Program-made: the position numbers and the translations under genes
The notes under the pieces: generated by a model
Told to the model about the DNA's origin: nothing
What the model saw: only the letters and a program-made list of their open reading frames with translations
The model's database searches: none
In this document: in pieces, positions 1 through 11,721 of the stretch
Numbering within the stretch: the stretch's first letter is position 1
Layout: every line of letters starts with the position of its first letter
NCBI GenBank assembly: GCA_024742415.1
Contig: JANSYN010000012.1
Coordinates: 80,494 to 144,493 of the forward strand
Origin: Gammaproteobacteria bacterium
Lineage (GTDB): Bacteria > Pseudomonadota > Gammaproteobacteria > Pseudomonadales > Halieaceae
DNA: 64,000 nt
Direction of reading: 5' to 3'

Positions 1-628
1 TACCTGTGCCATACATATCGAGGTAATCCTGCAGGCGATCGTGAACATCCACGGCGATCTGCGCACGCCCTGTGGTCAGCACCAGATCCATACTGGTACC
101 GCCAACAACGTGGCGCAGCGCGCTTTGCGTGGCGTGTTGCAAGGAACGCTCAGGATCGCGCACCTTGAGGACAAACTTTTCTGGATCGAGAATCTCGTAC
201 TGCACAGACAGCCGCACTTCGACAATGTTCTCGTCCTGAGTGAGCATGATTTCTGTAAAGCTGGTGGAGCGCACTTTGGTCGTGTTGACGACAGTAACGT
301 CATCGATGAGGGGCGGATTCCACTGCAAACCCGGTTGTACCGTCTCATGAAACTTACCAAAGCGCAGAACCACGCCGCGCTCCTGCTCATCGATCTGGTA
401 TACGCCCATCAGCGCCCAAACGATCACAGCAACCAGCGCGATGATCCCTATCGTGGACTTGGAAAGACCACCACCGGATGCTCCCGAAGAGGACCCGCCG
501 CCGAACAGGCCACCGAACTTCTCCTGCAACTTTTTCAGGGCTTCGTCGAGATCCGGAGGGCCCTGGTCACCACCGCCCCAGGGATCCCTAGAATCATTCT
601 TACCGCCACCCGGCTCATTCCAGGCCAT
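1..628 (-). CDS. hflK: HflK, FtsH modulator, N-terminal part (runs off the window start)
   Basis: Reverse-strand reading MAWNEPGGGKNDSRDPWGGGDQGPPDLDEALKKLQEKFGG...IIALVAVIVWALMGVYQIDEQERGVVLRFGKF is typical HflK (Gly-rich N-term, TM, SPFH domain). Upstream neighbours hflX and hfq match the conserved order. Confidence 0.93.
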   Translation of the reverse strand, partial: MAWNEPGGGKNDSRDPWGGGDQGPPDLDEALKKLQEKFGGLFGGGSSSGASGGGLSKSTIGIIALVAVIVWALMGVYQIDEQERGVVLRFGKFHETVQPGLQWNPPLIDDVTVVNTTKVRSTSFTEIMLTQDENIVEVRLSVQYEILDPEKFVLKVRDPERSLQHATQSALRHVVGGTSMDLVLTTGRAQIAVDVHDRLQDYLDMYGTG

Positions 629-709
629 AGATAACTCCTAATTCACATCAGCCAACAGTTTAGCAAATTTTTTGGTGTGGGTACGTTTAACAGGCCATTC
701 GCAGCACAA

Positions 710-1981
710 TTAAAACAGGGGATCGGGCCCCTTCTTCATCAGCCTGTTCCAGTCCGCACGGGGGAGACGCACGCTAAGCTGCACCCTGCCGTCATCGCCA
801 TAGGATTCGCATTGCACAGCGCCCAATTTGTAGAACTGGGCACGCAACCCACCTTGGTCAACATTGAGCGTCAGATCTTCACAGACCATGTCCCTGCCCA
901 GCAGTTCACTCATTGCCTCCATGAGCAGGTCAACGCCCGCACCGGACTGGGCGCTCAGCCAAACTCGTTCGGGTACGCCCTGTTCGTCACGATCAATACG
1001 CGGGGCCTGCTCCAGCAGATCAAGCTTATTGAAAACGGTGAGTTGGGGAATGTCCTGCGCTCCGATCTCCTCGAGGACGTCCTGCACCTGAAACATGTTC
1101 TCATCGCGCTGGGAGTCTGCAGCGTCTACGATATGCAGCAACAGGGAGGCATTGCGCGTTTCTTCCAGGGTTGCCTTGAAAGCCTCCACCAGCTTATGCG
1201 GTAGATGGGCAATGAACCCCACCGTGTCGGCAAGGACAACCGGGCCGATACCCTCCAGGGCGACACGTCGCAGCGTTGGATCCAGCGTCGCAAATAGCTG
1301 ATCGGCGGCGTACACCGACGCATCTGTCATTCTGTTGAACAGCGTCGATTTACCTGCATTGGTATAACCGACAAGCGACACCGTGGGAATTTCGGCACGC
1401 TGGCGCGACCGGCGACCCTGTTCACGCTGACGCCTGACCTTCTCCAGTCGGGCACTGATGGACTTGATGCGCGCACGCAGCAACCTGCGGTCTGTCTCCA
1501 GCTGGGTTTCACCCGGCCCACGCAGGCCGATACCGCCCTTCTGGCGTTCGAGGTGAGTCCAGCCGCGGACCAGACGCGTGCTCATATGTTCCAGCTGCGC
1601 GAGTTCCACCTGGAGCTTGCCCTCGTGGGTGCGCGCTCGCTGAGCAAAGATATCGAGAATCAGGCCGGTTCTATCCAGCACACGACACCCCAGTTCTTTC
1701 TCCAGATTGCGTTCCTGGCTGGGGCTCAGGGCATGATTAAACATGACGATTTCCGCGTCCTGCTCCTGCAGCGCTGCGCGAATTTCATCCAGCTTGCCAC
1801 TGCCGACAAAAATGCGGGGGTCGGGGGAATGACGCGAGCCCAGAATAAACGCGGTGGGATCGCCACCGGCCGAAAGCACCAGCTCTTCGAATTCCCTGGG
1901 ATCCTCCCGATCTGACTCACTCGACAGTTCGAGGTGCACCAGCACGGCGCGTTCCCCCGACTCAGGGCGATCGAAAAACAC
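710..1981 (-). CDS. hflX: GTPase HflX
   Basis: GTPase motifs VSLVGYTNAGKSTLFN, DTVGFI, NKLD and HflX N-term; lies between hfq and hflK. Confidence 0.95.
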   Translation of the reverse strand: MFFDRPESGERAVLVHLELSSESDREDPREFEELVLSAGGDPTAFILGSRHSPDPRIFVGSGKLDEIRAALQEQDAEIVMFNHALSPSQERNLEKELGCRVLDRTGLILDIFAQRARTHEGKLQVELAQLEHMSTRLVRGWTHLERQKGGIGLRGPGETQLETDRRLLRARIKSISARLEKVRRQREQGRRSRQRAEIPTVSLVGYTNAGKSTLFNRMTDASVYAADQLFATLDPTLRRVALEGIGPVVLADTVGFIAHLPHKLVEAFKATLEETRNASLLLHIVDAADSQRDENMFQVQDVLEEIGAQDIPQLTVFNKLDLLEQAPRIDRDEQGVPERVWLSAQSGAGVDLLMEAMSELLGRDMVCEDLTLNVDQGGLRAQFYKLGAVQCESYGDDGRVQLSVRLPRADWNRLMKKGPDPLF

Positions 1982-2039
1982 AATGACCTCGTGTGATGGC
2001 CACCCTCACTGCACAGAGAGTGGCGATGATGACGCTATT

Positions 2040-2285
2040 CTAGCTGTCTTCTTCGTCTGCAGGGTTCTGCAACGGCAGACGCACGACGCGCGACGGCACA
2101 ACAGTAGAAATGGCGTGTTTGTAGACCATCTGGCTAACAGTATTTTTGAGCAAAACAACAAACTGGTCGAAGGACTCGATCTGGCCCTGCAGCTTGATAC
2201 CGTTGACCAGATAAATTGAGACTGGAACGCGTTCCTTACGCAGTATATTCAGGTAAGGGTCTTGTAGCGTGTGCCCTTTTGACAT
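2040..2285 (-). CDS. hfq: RNA chaperone Hfq
   Basis: [66 protein letters not shown]; Sm1/Sm2 motifs intact. Start set at MSKGH rather than the ORF-track start at 2309. Confidence 0.97.
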   Translation of the reverse strand: MSKGHTLQDPYLNILRKERVPVSIYLVNGIKLQGQIESFDQFVVLLKNTVSQMVYKHAISTVVPSRVVRLPLQNPADEEDS

Positions 2286-2436
2286 AACTCTACTCCTAAG
2301 CAGGCTCAAATGGAGCCGTAAAAGATAAAAAAACCATGACCTCTTATCGCCCCATCGCGCTCATCCCTATCTGAGCAGCGGGGTGATATCGGGCCTTCGT
2401 CGATAAGCTAATACAGTATAGGGCATTTACACAACA

Positions 2437-3438
2437 CTATGTTGGAGGTATTGCGAGATAGTTCACTGCCAGGGCACTGGGCAAACCCCCTTCGTACTCC
2501 TCAAAACCGGGCATTTTCACGACGTTACCCTCTGAGTTGGTCATTATCCACTGCAGATCGGCCCATTTTCTCAGCCACGTCAGCTGCCGCCTGGCCAGTT
2601 GCCGGGTAGCGCTGACCGCGTTCTGCACAGCTTCCTCAAACGTGACGGTACCCTCGAGGTGCTCCCATAATTGTCGGTATCCCACCGCACGTACCGCCGG
2701 TAAGGCCGCATGGAGATCCCCCCGGTCATAAAGGGTACGCACTTCCTCCAGCAGGCCGGCTGCCAGCATGTTTTCGAAGCGACGCTCTATGCGCTCGTGC
2801 AGCACCCTGCGCTCCACCGGGGCAAGGCCGATCTGGCGCACGTCGAACCGCTGCAGAAATTCCTGCTGTGCACGCTCTGCCTGACCAACACGGTGCCATT
2901 GTGACAAAGGCGTGCCACTGGCCAGATACACCTCCAGCGCACGACACAGCCGCTGGGAGTGATGCGGGTGGATCCGGGCGGCAGCTTCCGGGTCTACCTG
3001 CTCGAGGCGCTTATGGATCGCCGCCCAGCCCTGCGCCTGCGCCTGCGCCTCTATTTCAGCCCGTATGCCCGCGTCTGCCGCGGGCATCTGCGCAAGGCCC
3101 TGCAGAAAGGCCTTGAAGTAGAGCATGGTGCCACCCACCAGCAACGGTGTCTTGCCGCGCGCGACAATATCCTCCACCAGGGCGCCGGCGTCCCGCACAA
3201 ACTCCGCAGCCGAGTAGACCTGTTGTGGGTCACGAATATCGATCAGGTGATGGGGGTAATCGGGTTTAGCACTGCCAATGTCCAGGCCGCGATAGACCAG
3301 CGCAGAGTCAACACTGATCAACTCGCAGTGACGCTCCCGCGCCAAAGCAATAGCTAAATCCGTCTTGCCCGAGGCAGTGGGGCCCATCAGACAAATCAAC
3401 TGCGGCCGCTGCACCGTGGATCCTGGCTCAGCGTCCAC
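2437..3438 (-). CDS. miaA: tRNA dimethylallyltransferase MiaA
   Basis: [17 protein letters not shown]-loop, [18 protein letters not shown]; position between mutL and hfq. Confidence 0.96.
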   Translation of the reverse strand: MDAEPGSTVQRPQLICLMGPTASGKTDLAIALARERHCELISVDSALVYRGLDIGSAKPDYPHHLIDIRDPQQVYSAAEFVRDAGALVEDIVARGKTPLLVGGTMLYFKAFLQGLAQMPAADAGIRAEIEAQAQAQGWAAIHKRLEQVDPEAAARIHPHHSQRLCRALEVYLASGTPLSQWHRVGQAERAQQEFLQRFDVRQIGLAPVERRVLHERIERRFENMLAAGLLEEVRTLYDRGDLHAALPAVRAVGYRQLWEHLEGTVTFEEAVQNAVSATRQLARRQLTWLRKWADLQWIMTNSEGNVVKMPGFEEYEGGLPSALAVNYLAIPPT

Positions 3439-5338
3439 GAAGAAACAGCTTGTCCAGCTCGTCTATCGTCAGTTGCACCCAGGTGGGACGGCCATGGTTG
3501 CACTGGCCCGAACGCTCCGTCTCCTCCATATCACGTAACAGGGCGTTCATCTCGGGGATGGTCAGCCTGCGATTGGCGCGCACCGCGCCGTGGCAGGCCA
3601 TGGTAGAAAGTATGTCATCCAGGTGAGCTTCGACCCGCTCGGAGGTGCCGTACTCGATAAAATCCGCCAGTACGTCGCGCAAGAGCTGTTCGACATCTGC
3701 ATCGCGCAGCGCCACTGGCACTTCCCTGATCACGAGGGCCTCGTCACCGGCAGCCTCGACACACAGGCCAACATTGGCGAAAAAGGCCTGGTTGTCAGTA
3801 GCAACTTGCACCTCGCGCTGGCTCACGGCAACCGCTTGCGGCACCAGTAAAGGTTGACTGCGCGCCGGGCTGTCGGCGCGCGTTGCTTTCAGGCGCTCAT
3901 AGGTGATGCGCTCGTGCGCCGCATGCATGTCCACCAGCACTAACCCCTGCGCATTCTCTGCCAGTATATAAATGCCATGCAACTGGGCTAGTGCATAGCC
4001 CAGCGGGGGCGCATCCTCAGGCGCCTCATCCTGGTCCAGACCGCGCAGCCGGGCATAGCTTGCCATCTGCTCCCCCACCGGCAAGGCACGGCCCATGCCG
4101 GAATTACCGGCATAGGGCCCTGCCGCAGCCGCTGGCCGACCCCAGCCCAGACTCGCCTGAGTGTGTATCTCGCCGGTTGCGACGTCCACCTGCAGGCCAT
4201 GCTCGCCTGCCACAGAAGCTGGCTCAGTGGGCATACCAGCAGGCACGCCGGGACGCACATCTGCCAACGAGCGATGCAGGCTTGAGAAGATAAAATTGTG
4301 CACCGCGCGACCATCGCGGAAACGAACCTCGTGCTTGGTGGGATGCACATTGACATCAACCAGCGCCGGGTCGAGTTCCAGATACAATACAAAAGCCGGA
4401 TGCCGACCATGAAAGAGCACGTCGCGATAGGCCTGGCGAATCGCATGGGCAACGAGCTTGTCGCGAATGACACGCCCGTTGACGAAGAAATACTGCAAGT
4501 CAGCCTGGCTGCGCGAAAATGTGGGCAGCCCAACCCAGCCCCAGAGCCGGTAAGGAGCGGCCGCAGACTCAATCGCAATTGCCTGTTCCATAAATGCAGG
4601 GCCACACACAGCGGCGACCCGCCGCTGCTGGTCCGCTGTGCCCGCTGCACTTTGCAGGTTGTGCACAACTCTGCCATTGTGGCGCAGGCTGAAGGCCACT
4701 TCGAATCGACCCAGGGCCTGGCGCTTTAACACTTCCTCAAGGTGTCCAAACTCGGTTTTCTCGGTACGCAGAAACTTGCGCCTGGCCGGCGTGTTGAAGA
4801 ACAAATCGCGCACTTCCACCGTGGTGCCGCGCGGGTGCGGGGCCGGTTTGACAATCACGTCCATGTCGCGGCCCTCGCAGGCGGCGCAGCTACCGTGACT
4901 GCCCGTTGTGCTGGCATTTGAGGTGATCGCGAGGCGCGACACTGAGCCAATACTGGCGAGCGCCTCCCCACGAAAGCCAAGGCTACCGACGCGCTCAAGG
5001 TCTTCCAGTGAGGCGATTTTGCTGGTGGCATGGCGCGCCAGGGCCAGGGGCAGGTCCCGGGCATCGATACCCATCCCATCATCGCGAATACGGATCAGCT
5101 TGCTGCCGCCGCCCTCGACATCTACCTCAATGCGCCGTGCACCGGCATCGATGCTGTTTTCAAGAATCTCCTTGAGCACCGAAGCTGGACGCTCAACGAC
5201 CTCTCCCGCCGCTATCTGGTTGGCCAGCCGTGAACTGAGTTGTTGAATACGGGGCATGAAAGCTTTGTCGACCTCGTTGGCCATAAACCAGGGGCAGCGG
5301 CGCTGCAACTGCGCTGTAATGCTGGGCGCGCTGGCCAT
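3428..5338 (-). CDS. mutL: DNA mismatch repair protein MutL
   Basis: [48 protein letters not shown]-terminal [13 protein letters not shown]...CNHGRPTW. Confidence 0.97.
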   Translation of the reverse strand: MASAPSITAQLQRRCPWFMANEVDKAFMPRIQQLSSRLANQIAAGEVVERPASVLKEILENSIDAGARRIEVDVEGGGSKLIRIRDDGMGIDARDLPLALARHATSKIASLEDLERVGSLGFRGEALASIGSVSRLAITSNASTTGSHGSCAACEGRDMDVIVKPAPHPRGTTVEVRDLFFNTPARRKFLRTEKTEFGHLEEVLKRQALGRFEVAFSLRHNGRVVHNLQSAAGTADQQRRVAAVCGPAFMEQAIAIESAAAPYRLWGWVGLPTFSRSQADLQYFFVNGRVIRDKLVAHAIRQAYRDVLFHGRHPAFVLYLELDPALVDVNVHPTKHEVRFRDGRAVHNFIFSSLHRSLADVRPGVPAGMPTEPASVAGEHGLQVDVATGEIHTQASLGWGRPAAAAGPYAGNSGMGRALPVGEQMASYARLRGLDQDEAPEDAPPLGYALAQLHGIYILAENAQGLVLVDMHAAHERITYERLKATRADSPARSQPLLVPQAVAVSQREVQVATDNQAFFANVGLCVEAAGDEALVIREVPVALRDADVEQLLRDVLADFIEYGTSERVEAHLDDILSTMACHGAVRANRRLTIPEMNALLRDMEETERSGQCNHGRPTWVQLTIDELDKLFLRGR

Positions 5339-5456
5339 GTTACCTGCTCGAGGGCTATCAGGTAACAGGACAGTGCCAAAAGAACCGGGCGAATGCTATC
5401 GGCGCACCGCTGCCCTTCCGGGTGGGGTGCTGGCCCCCGGGCGCTGCCGGATAACG

Positions 5457-6761
5457 CTAGCTGCTGGGAATGTTCAGTTTCTGGCCCACCATGATTCTGG
5501 AGCCGTCAATACCGTTGAAGCTCTTCAGGTCGGCCAGGGACACGCTGAATCGGCTGGCGATGCCCGACAGGGTATCGCCCCGAGCAATGGTGTACTCACG
5601 CCCGCCCTGTTGGCGCTGCCAGGCGAGTAATGTGCCCGACGGGGGATGGGCGATGAACCAGTCGCGAATACCGCGATGGATAGCAGCGGCCATTTTTTTC
5701 TGGTAAGCGCGGGTTCCCAGCTTCTCTGCCTCGCCCGGGTTTGAGATAAAACCCGTCTCGACCAGGATCGAGGGAATATCCGGTGACTTGAGCACGGCAA
5801 AACCGGCCTGCTCAACACTTTTCTTGTGCAGTTTGGCGATGTTATCCATGTTGGAAAGCACGCGATCACCCAGTTTCAGGCTGGTATCGAGGGTAGATGT
5901 CATCGATAAATCAGCGAGTACGCCGGCCAGCACATCATCTTTGTCGGACAGGCGCACCCCACCGACCAGGTCGGCTGCATTTTCGCGCTGCGCCAGGTAT
6001 TTCGCGGCTGTACTGGTAGCGCCACTGGTTGACAGCGCATAAACAGAAGCCCCGCTGGCCTGTTTGTTGTGAAACGCATCCGCATGAATAGAGACAAAAA
6101 GGTCCGCCTGGCGTGCGCGCGCCAGATCCCTGCGTCCCTTCAGGCTGATGTAGTAATCGCCGGTACGTATCAGCGTGGGCTGAAAGCCGCTATCGGCCTC
6201 CAACAGGCGTTGCAGTTCCTTGGAGATGGCCAGCACGACGTCTTTCTCGCGCAGCTTGCGTGGCCCCAGGGCACCGGGGTCTTCACCGCCGTGGCCTGCA
6301 TCAATTGCGATAATGATGTCTCGCTTGCGCGACTCGGTAACGCTCTTTTTGACCGTAACGGGCTTTGCTACTTTGTCGTAAAGGTCAAGAACCAGTCGAT
6401 CACCTGCCTGCGCATTGGCTTTCAGCACGAAACTGCGCGGCTCTACCTCGGCACTGATATCCAGAACAACCCGGAGGTCGTCACCATCGCGAACCCCCGT
6501 TCGAATGCGCGCTACCGGCGTATCGCCCAACTCCAACGTGTCGATGTCTGCCTCTGCCGCGAGCGCGACATCCTTGATGTCCAGCACGATACGCTGGGGG
6601 TTATCTAGCGTTATGAGCTTGTGCTCTGCCGGTGCGCTTAAATCGAAAACCACCCGCGTGTGATCAGGCGCCCGCCACAAGCGCACATCCTGTACGGATG
6701 CCGCCCACAGGGACTGTGAAGCCAATACACTGAGGATCACGAGGATCCAACGCCTGCCCAT
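5457..6761 (-). CDS. amiC: N-acetylmuramoyl-L-alanine amidase (AMIN + Amidase_3 + LysM)
   Basis: Signal peptide, AMIN-like N-term, IIIAIDAGHGGEDPGALG, VETGFISNPGEAEKL, C-terminal LysM (YTIARGDTLSGIASRFSV). Confidence 0.9.
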   Translation of the reverse strand: MGRRWILVILSVLASQSLWAASVQDVRLWRAPDHTRVVFDLSAPAEHKLITLDNPQRIVLDIKDVALAAEADIDTLELGDTPVARIRTGVRDGDDLRVVLDISAEVEPRSFVLKANAQAGDRLVLDLYDKVAKPVTVKKSVTESRKRDIIIAIDAGHGGEDPGALGPRKLREKDVVLAISKELQRLLEADSGFQPTLIRTGDYYISLKGRRDLARARQADLFVSIHADAFHNKQASGASVYALSTSGATSTAAKYLAQRENAADLVGGVRLSDKDDVLAGVLADLSMTSTLDTSLKLGDRVLSNMDNIAKLHKKSVEQAGFAVLKSPDIPSILVETGFISNPGEAEKLGTRAYQKKMAAAIHRGIRDWFIAHPPSGTLLAWQRQQGGREYTIARGDTLSGIASRFSVSLADLKSFNGIDGSRIMVGQKLNIPSS

Positions 6762-6840
6762 AGCTCACCCGCCGCTCTTTAACGTCCCACGAGGTCAGGG
6801 TCAGCGGCGGTTGATACCACCTGCGCCCCGGGCCTTTGCG

Positions 6841-7311
6841 CTACGACTGGCTACCGCACAGGGCAAGTTGACCTCGCTCTGAACAGGACTCCAGACGCAC
6901 ACGGCGACCCTCACCCTCGCTTGTTATGCTCACTACTATATCCGGCTCCGGCAAAACCCCCAAGCCCCGCTCGGGCCACTCGACCAGACACAAGGAATTT
7001 TCACCAAAATAATCGCGAATTCCCATCAGCTCCAGCTCCTGCGCATCATTCACCCGGTATAAATCGAAGTGATAGACCACCAAATGCGCAAATTCATAGG
7101 GCTCAACCAGGGTGTAGGTAGGGCTCTTTACGGCACCCTCGTGCCCCATTTTACGCAGCAAGCCGCGAACCATTGTGGTTTTCCCCGTGCCCAGGTCGCC
7201 CCGTAGCGCAACTGCCATGCCCGCACCACAACTATTGGCCAACCTGCCACCCAGGGCAACCATGGCGTCCTCGTCCTCGACAAACAGTGATTGCGCTGCC
7301 GTAGTGTTCAA
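6841..7311 (-). CDS. tsaE: tRNA threonylcarbamoyladenosine biosynthesis ATPase TsaE
   Basis: LRGDLGTGKTTMVRGLLRKMGHEGAVKSPTYTLVEPYE...VYHFDLYRV. Likely TTG start overlapping the nnr stop (TTGA). Confidence 0.93.
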   Translation of the reverse strand: MNTTAAQSLFVEDEDAMVALGGRLANSCGAGMAVALRGDLGTGKTTMVRGLLRKMGHEGAVKSPTYTLVEPYEFAHLVVYHFDLYRVNDAQELELMGIRDYFGENSLCLVEWPERGLGVLPEPDIVVSITSEGEGRRVRLESCSERGQLALCGSQS

Positions 7312-8786
7312 CCGAGTATCTCCCGCAGGTAAGGCATTAAATCTGTCGCCAACAGGCCGCGCTGCCCTGACGCAGCCGCCAGGTCTGCCGCCGCGCCGTG
7401 CACGCATACGCCAAGCGCGGCCGCGTCCTGAAGGCTTAACCCCTGCGCCACCAGCCCGCCCAGAATTCCGCTAAGAACATCACCCATGCCGCCACTGGCC
7501 ATGCCGGGATTGCCATAATCACTGAGCAGGCAACGCTGTGCGGTAGCCACCAATGTACCGTTGCCCTTCAGGACGCTGACGCCCCCATAGCGCTGCTGCA
7601 ACTGTGCAACGGCGGCAAAGCGGTCCGACTGCACCTGGGCAACGGGACAGGACAACAGCCGCGCTGCTTCCCCTGGATGGGGTGTGAGCAACCAGTCGTC
7701 GCGATAAGATGCAGCGTCGGCATCAGCCGCCAGCAGGTTCAGCGCATCAGCATCGACCACCAGGGGTTTTCCGGCGGCAAGGGCCATTTGCAGCAAGTGC
7801 CGCGACCATTCACCCTGCCCGAGACCCGGGCCAACCACCACAACGTCGCAGACCTCCAGCAACGGCGTGACCTCAGCGGCGGATTGCACGCCCATGGCCA
7901 TTGCCTCCGGTGTGCGTGCGAGAATGGCCGGCACGTGCTCGGCCCGCGTGGCGGCCCGAACCAGCCCCGCACCACAGCGCAAGGCGCCCTCTACAGCCAT
8001 ACACACCGCGCCGCCCATGCCCCGATCACCACCAATCACCAGCACTGAGCCATACATGCCCTTGTGTGCGGTTGCCGGGCGCGCGGGAAGGTGCTGCAGC
8101 ACCGCTTCCAGCTCGACGCGCTGGCAATCGGCAGGCACCGCATCGTACACCGCCATCGGTACCGCCAGATCAGACAGGACAACATCACCGGTATAGTCAG
8201 GAGCCGCGAGGCAAAAAAGGCCACGCTTGAGGCCAATAAACGTTACGGTCAAATCAGCGCGCACCGCACAACCAAGTACTCTCCCTGTATCTGTACACAG
8301 GCCCGAGGGAACATCTACCGCAACCACGGGCAGGCCCTGGCGGTTAATCGCTGCTATGGCCTGCTGATAATCCTGGCGCACCTCACCGCTTAACCCGGTT
8401 CCAAGCAGCGCATCGACGATCACACCGTGCGGTTCAAGTGCGTGGTCAGCGTAGGGCTCGATACTGACGCCGTTCGTCAGTGCCTGGGCATAGGCCAGCT
8501 GCGCGTCCCCGCTGAGTCGCGCGGCATCGGCAACCAGAAGGACACGCACCGCCACGCCGCGTTTGTGCGCCAGATCGGCAATCAGGAAACCATCGCCTGC
8601 GTTGTTGCCCGTGCCGCATAGAATCTGCAGGCATTGAGCATCGGGCCAGCCAGACATCAAATGACGCAAGGTAGCCTCCGCGGCCCGCGACATCAGCGTG
8701 ATACCGGGGATGCCGTGCTCCTCGATGGCGCATCGGTCCAGCGCTCGCGTTTGCGCAGCGGTATACAAATTTTCACTGCCTGCCAT
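7308..8786 (-). CDS. nnr: Bifunctional NAD(P)H-hydrate epimerase / ADP-dependent dehydratase
   Basis: YjeF_N (CGTGNNAGDGFLIA) plus carbohydrate-kinase-like C-terminal domain (GNPGMASGGMGDVLSGILGGL). Confidence 0.94.
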   Translation of the reverse strand: MAGSENLYTAAQTRALDRCAIEEHGIPGITLMSRAAEATLRHLMSGWPDAQCLQILCGTGNNAGDGFLIADLAHKRGVAVRVLLVADAARLSGDAQLAYAQALTNGVSIEPYADHALEPHGVIVDALLGTGLSGEVRQDYQQAIAAINRQGLPVVAVDVPSGLCTDTGRVLGCAVRADLTVTFIGLKRGLFCLAAPDYTGDVVLSDLAVPMAVYDAVPADCQRVELEAVLQHLPARPATAHKGMYGSVLVIGGDRGMGGAVCMAVEGALRCGAGLVRAATRAEHVPAILARTPEAMAMGVQSAAEVTPLLEVCDVVVVGPGLGQGEWSRHLLQMALAAGKPLVVDADALNLLAADADAASYRDDWLLTPHPGEAARLLSCPVAQVQSDRFAAVAQLQQRYGGVSVLKGNGTLVATAQRCLLSDYGNPGMASGGMGDVLSGILGGLVAQGLSLQDAAALGVCVHGAAADLAAASGQRGLLATDLMPYLREILG

Positions 8787-8900
8787 AGGTCTTTCACCTG
8801 CAATCGTGCAAACATGGGTACGACCAGCTCAATGGTGCCAACACCAAGGGCGGGAATCTGGCAAAATTATACCCGCATACACGCCACAAGGTGATCTACA

Positions 8901-10010
8901 TTGCCCAACCAGCCTTCCGCAAGCCAGCTCCAGGCGCTTGTCAGCGACATCAGGCAATGGAGCAGCGAGCTTGGGTTTCAACAGGTCGGTATTACCGATG
9001 CCGAGCCGGGCGACAACGAGGCGTATCTCGAGCGCTGGTTGGCGGCAGGCCATCACGGCAATATGGACTACATGCAGCGCCATGGCACTAAACGCAGCCG
9101 ACCGCGTGAGTTAGTGCCGGGCACAGCCAGGGTGATCTCGTTGCGCATGGATTACCTGCCACAGGACAGCCACGCGCAGCAGCTGCTGGAACAAACAGAC
9201 AAGGCTTACATTTCACGTTACGCGCTGGGCCGCGACTACCACAAATTAATACGCAAACGGCTGGCCACACTGGCAACGCGCATCGAGAAGGCCGCTCAGG
9301 CGGGTAACTACCGCGCATTCGTGGACAGCGCGCCCGTTCTGGAAAGGGCGTTTGCCGAGAAAGCCGGTCTGGGATGGATCGCAAAGAACACAATGCTGAT
9401 CAATGCAGAGGCCGGCTCCTGGTTCTTTCTTGGCGAAATCTTCACCGACCTGCCGCTACCCCTCGACGAGCCACAACGCCATAAGCATTGCGGCACCTGC
9501 ACCGCCTGCCTTGATGTGTGTCCGACGGATGCCTTTACAGGCCCGTTCCAACTGGATGCCAGGCGCTGCATTTCCTATCTGACGATAGAGTACGCCGGCA
9601 GCATCGATGAAGAGCTGCGCCCACTGATGGGTAATCGCGTTTTTGGCTGCGACGACTGCCAGCTATGCTGCCCATGGAACAAGTTCGCGCAGTTCACAGC
9701 AGAACCTGACTTCAAGCCGCGCCATGGACTCGACAACGCAGAATTGGCGCAGCTCATGCAATGGGACGAGGCGACCTACCTGCGCAACACCGAGGGTTCG
9801 GCCATCAGGCGCATCGGTCACCAACGCTGGTTACGCAACATTGCGATCGCATTGGGCAATGCCCCCACCTCGGCAGCAGTTGTCGAAGCGCTGCAGGCCC
9901 ATAGCAACCACAGCTCAGCACTCGTTCGTGAACACGTTCACTGGGCACTGGCGCAGCACGGTGTTACTCCAGCTTCAGGAAGTGATCCCGATAATAGCGC
10001 ATCTCACTGA
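8901..10010 (+). CDS. queG: Epoxyqueuosine reductase QueG
   Basis: DUF1730-like N-term, Fe-S motifs [13 protein letters not shown] and [11 protein letters not shown]; probable TTG start. Confidence 0.93.
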   Translation: MPNQPSASQLQALVSDIRQWSSELGFQQVGITDAEPGDNEAYLERWLAAGHHGNMDYMQRHGTKRSRPRELVPGTARVISLRMDYLPQDSHAQQLLEQTDKAYISRYALGRDYHKLIRKRLATLATRIEKAAQAGNYRAFVDSAPVLERAFAEKAGLGWIAKNTMLINAEAGSWFFLGEIFTDLPLPLDEPQRHKHCGTCTACLDVCPTDAFTGPFQLDARRCISYLTIEYAGSIDEELRPLMGNRVFGCDDCQLCCPWNKFAQFTAEPDFKPRHGLDNAELAQLMQWDEATYLRNTEGSAIRRIGHQRWLRNIAIALGNAPTSAAVVEALQAHSNHSSALVREHVHWALAQHGVTPASGSDPDNSASH

Positions 10011-10545
10011 TCGACTCGCGAATGTCATCCAGCGCCAGATGCGTCGCTGTCTTGGTAAAACCGGACTCCAGATCAGGGCGCCAGCGCTGCATCAGTATCT
10101 TTAACGTGCTGACATCCAGGTTGCGGTAGTGGAAATACGCTTCCAGCTCTGGCAGGTGCCGCGCCATGAAACGTCGATCCTGACAAATCGTGTTACCGCA
10201 CATCGGTGAAGCGCCCGCAGGCACCCACTGCTGCAGGAACGCTATCGTTTGTGCGCTCGCCAGTGTTTCATCACACTCGCTGGCCTGCACGCGCGCCACC
10301 AGACCGGAGCGGTTGTGATGGGTCGTGTTCCACTCGTCCATGGCCGATAGCACCGCATCGGCCTGGTGAATGGCAATCACCGGGCCTTCCGCCAGCGTGT
10401 TGAGGCTGCTGTCGGTAACTATTGTGGCAATTTCAATGACACGATCGGCGTCCGGATTGAGGCCGGTCATTTCCATGTCAACCCAGATCAGATTGTCCGG
10501 GCTGGACGCCGCTTTTAACGTCTGTGTTGCGCTTGTGCCAGCCAT
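9964..10545 (-). CDS. orn: Oligoribonuclease
   Basis: [32 protein letters not shown] motifs, C-term [17 protein letters not shown]. Start at MAGTS, not the upstream ORF start. Confidence 0.95.
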   Translation of the reverse strand: MAGTSATQTLKAASSPDNLIWVDMEMTGLNPDADRVIEIATIVTDSSLNTLAEGPVIAIHQADAVLSAMDEWNTTHHNRSGLVARVQASECDETLASAQTIAFLQQWVPAGASPMCGNTICQDRRFMARHLPELEAYFHYRNLDVSTLKILMQRWRPDLESGFTKTATHLALDDIRESISEMRYYRDHFLKLE

Positions 10546-10629
10546 AGCCACCTGCCAATAACCGCCATCGGGCCTCACAGTGTAACAAATTGCCTCGACA
10601 GGCCCAGCAATGCGCCGAATAATGCCGGG

Positions 10630-11655
10630 ATGGGAAAACGTAAACTCAGCCGCCAGCAAGCCTGGCGCGTTGAGAAAATCCAGGCAGAGCGCGCCAGCCG
10701 CGCGGCCAAGCGCGACGCTACCGCCCAGGAACTGCTGCAGGAGGGAGAACTGGGGCCTGAGCGTGAAGGTCTTGTCGTTGCGCACTATGGCACCCAGGTT
10801 GCCGTGGAATGCGATCCGGGCGACAGCGTTCGCTGCCACTTGCGTGCCAACCTGGAGGGCCTGGTGACCGGAGATCGCGTTATCTGGTGCCCGGGTGAAC
10901 CCACCGGTGTGGTGGTGGCGCAGCTCCCGCGCAGCAGTGCGCTATCGCGCCCGGACAGCCAGGGCAACCTGCGTCCCGTTGCCGCAAACATCGACCAGAT
11001 CTTGATCATCATCGCACCCTACCCCCAACCTCACGCCAATCTCATCGATCGTTACCTGGTAGCTGCACACGCGACGGGCATTGAACCGATCATTGTGCTC
11101 AACAAGAGTGATCTTCTGGAGCAGGACGCGGTGCTCAGCAAGCAGATGTCAGAACTACTGGCGATCTATCCCTCGCTGGGCTATCGGGTCATCATGACAT
11201 CCGCAAAAGGCACGGTGTCCTCGATGCTGCTGTCTGCACTTGAAAACAAAACCAGCGTATTTGTCGGCCAATCCGGCGTGGGAAAATCATCGCTTGTCAA
11301 CGCACTGGTGCCCGAGGCTGACATCCGCACGGGCGCACTGTCACAGACCACCCGGAAAGGCACGCACACCACAACAACGGCCAGATTGATTCATCTTGGT
11401 TGTGGCGGAGCATTGATCGATTCCCCGGGAATACGGGAGTTCGGACTGTGGCATCTGTCGCGCGAGGAAGTCGAGGCCGGCTTCAGCGAACTCCGCGCCC
11501 TTCTGGGAAGCTGCAAATTCCGCGATTGCCGGCATCAACAGGAACCCGGTTGCGCGGTGCTGGCAGCAGTCGAAGCAGGCGGTATCGCGGTTCAACGGTT
11601 GGACAGCTATCGCCACATTGTTGCCGGCTTTGAAGGCGAAGAAACGCCCGGCTAA
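10630..11655 (+). CDS. rsgA: Small ribosomal subunit biogenesis GTPase RsgA
   Basis: Circularly permuted GTPase: NKSD, then [30 protein letters not shown]-terminal Zn motif [14 protein letters not shown]. Confidence 0.95.
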   Translation: MGKRKLSRQQAWRVEKIQAERASRAAKRDATAQELLQEGELGPEREGLVVAHYGTQVAVECDPGDSVRCHLRANLEGLVTGDRVIWCPGEPTGVVVAQLPRSSALSRPDSQGNLRPVAANIDQILIIIAPYPQPHANLIDRYLVAAHATGIEPIIVLNKSDLLEQDAVLSKQMSELLAIYPSLGYRVIMTSAKGTVSSMLLSALENKTSVFVGQSGVGKSSLVNALVPEADIRTGALSQTTRKGTHTTTTARLIHLGCGGALIDSPGIREFGLWHLSREEVEAGFSELRALLGSCKFRDCRHQQEPGCAVLAAVEAGGIAVQRLDSYRHIVAGFEGEETPG

Positions 11656-11721
11656 GCGTTTGCCGCGACCGACAGTGTCAGGGCCACTACGGCCGTGGCT
11701 CGCAAGATACCCGCCTGGAAA

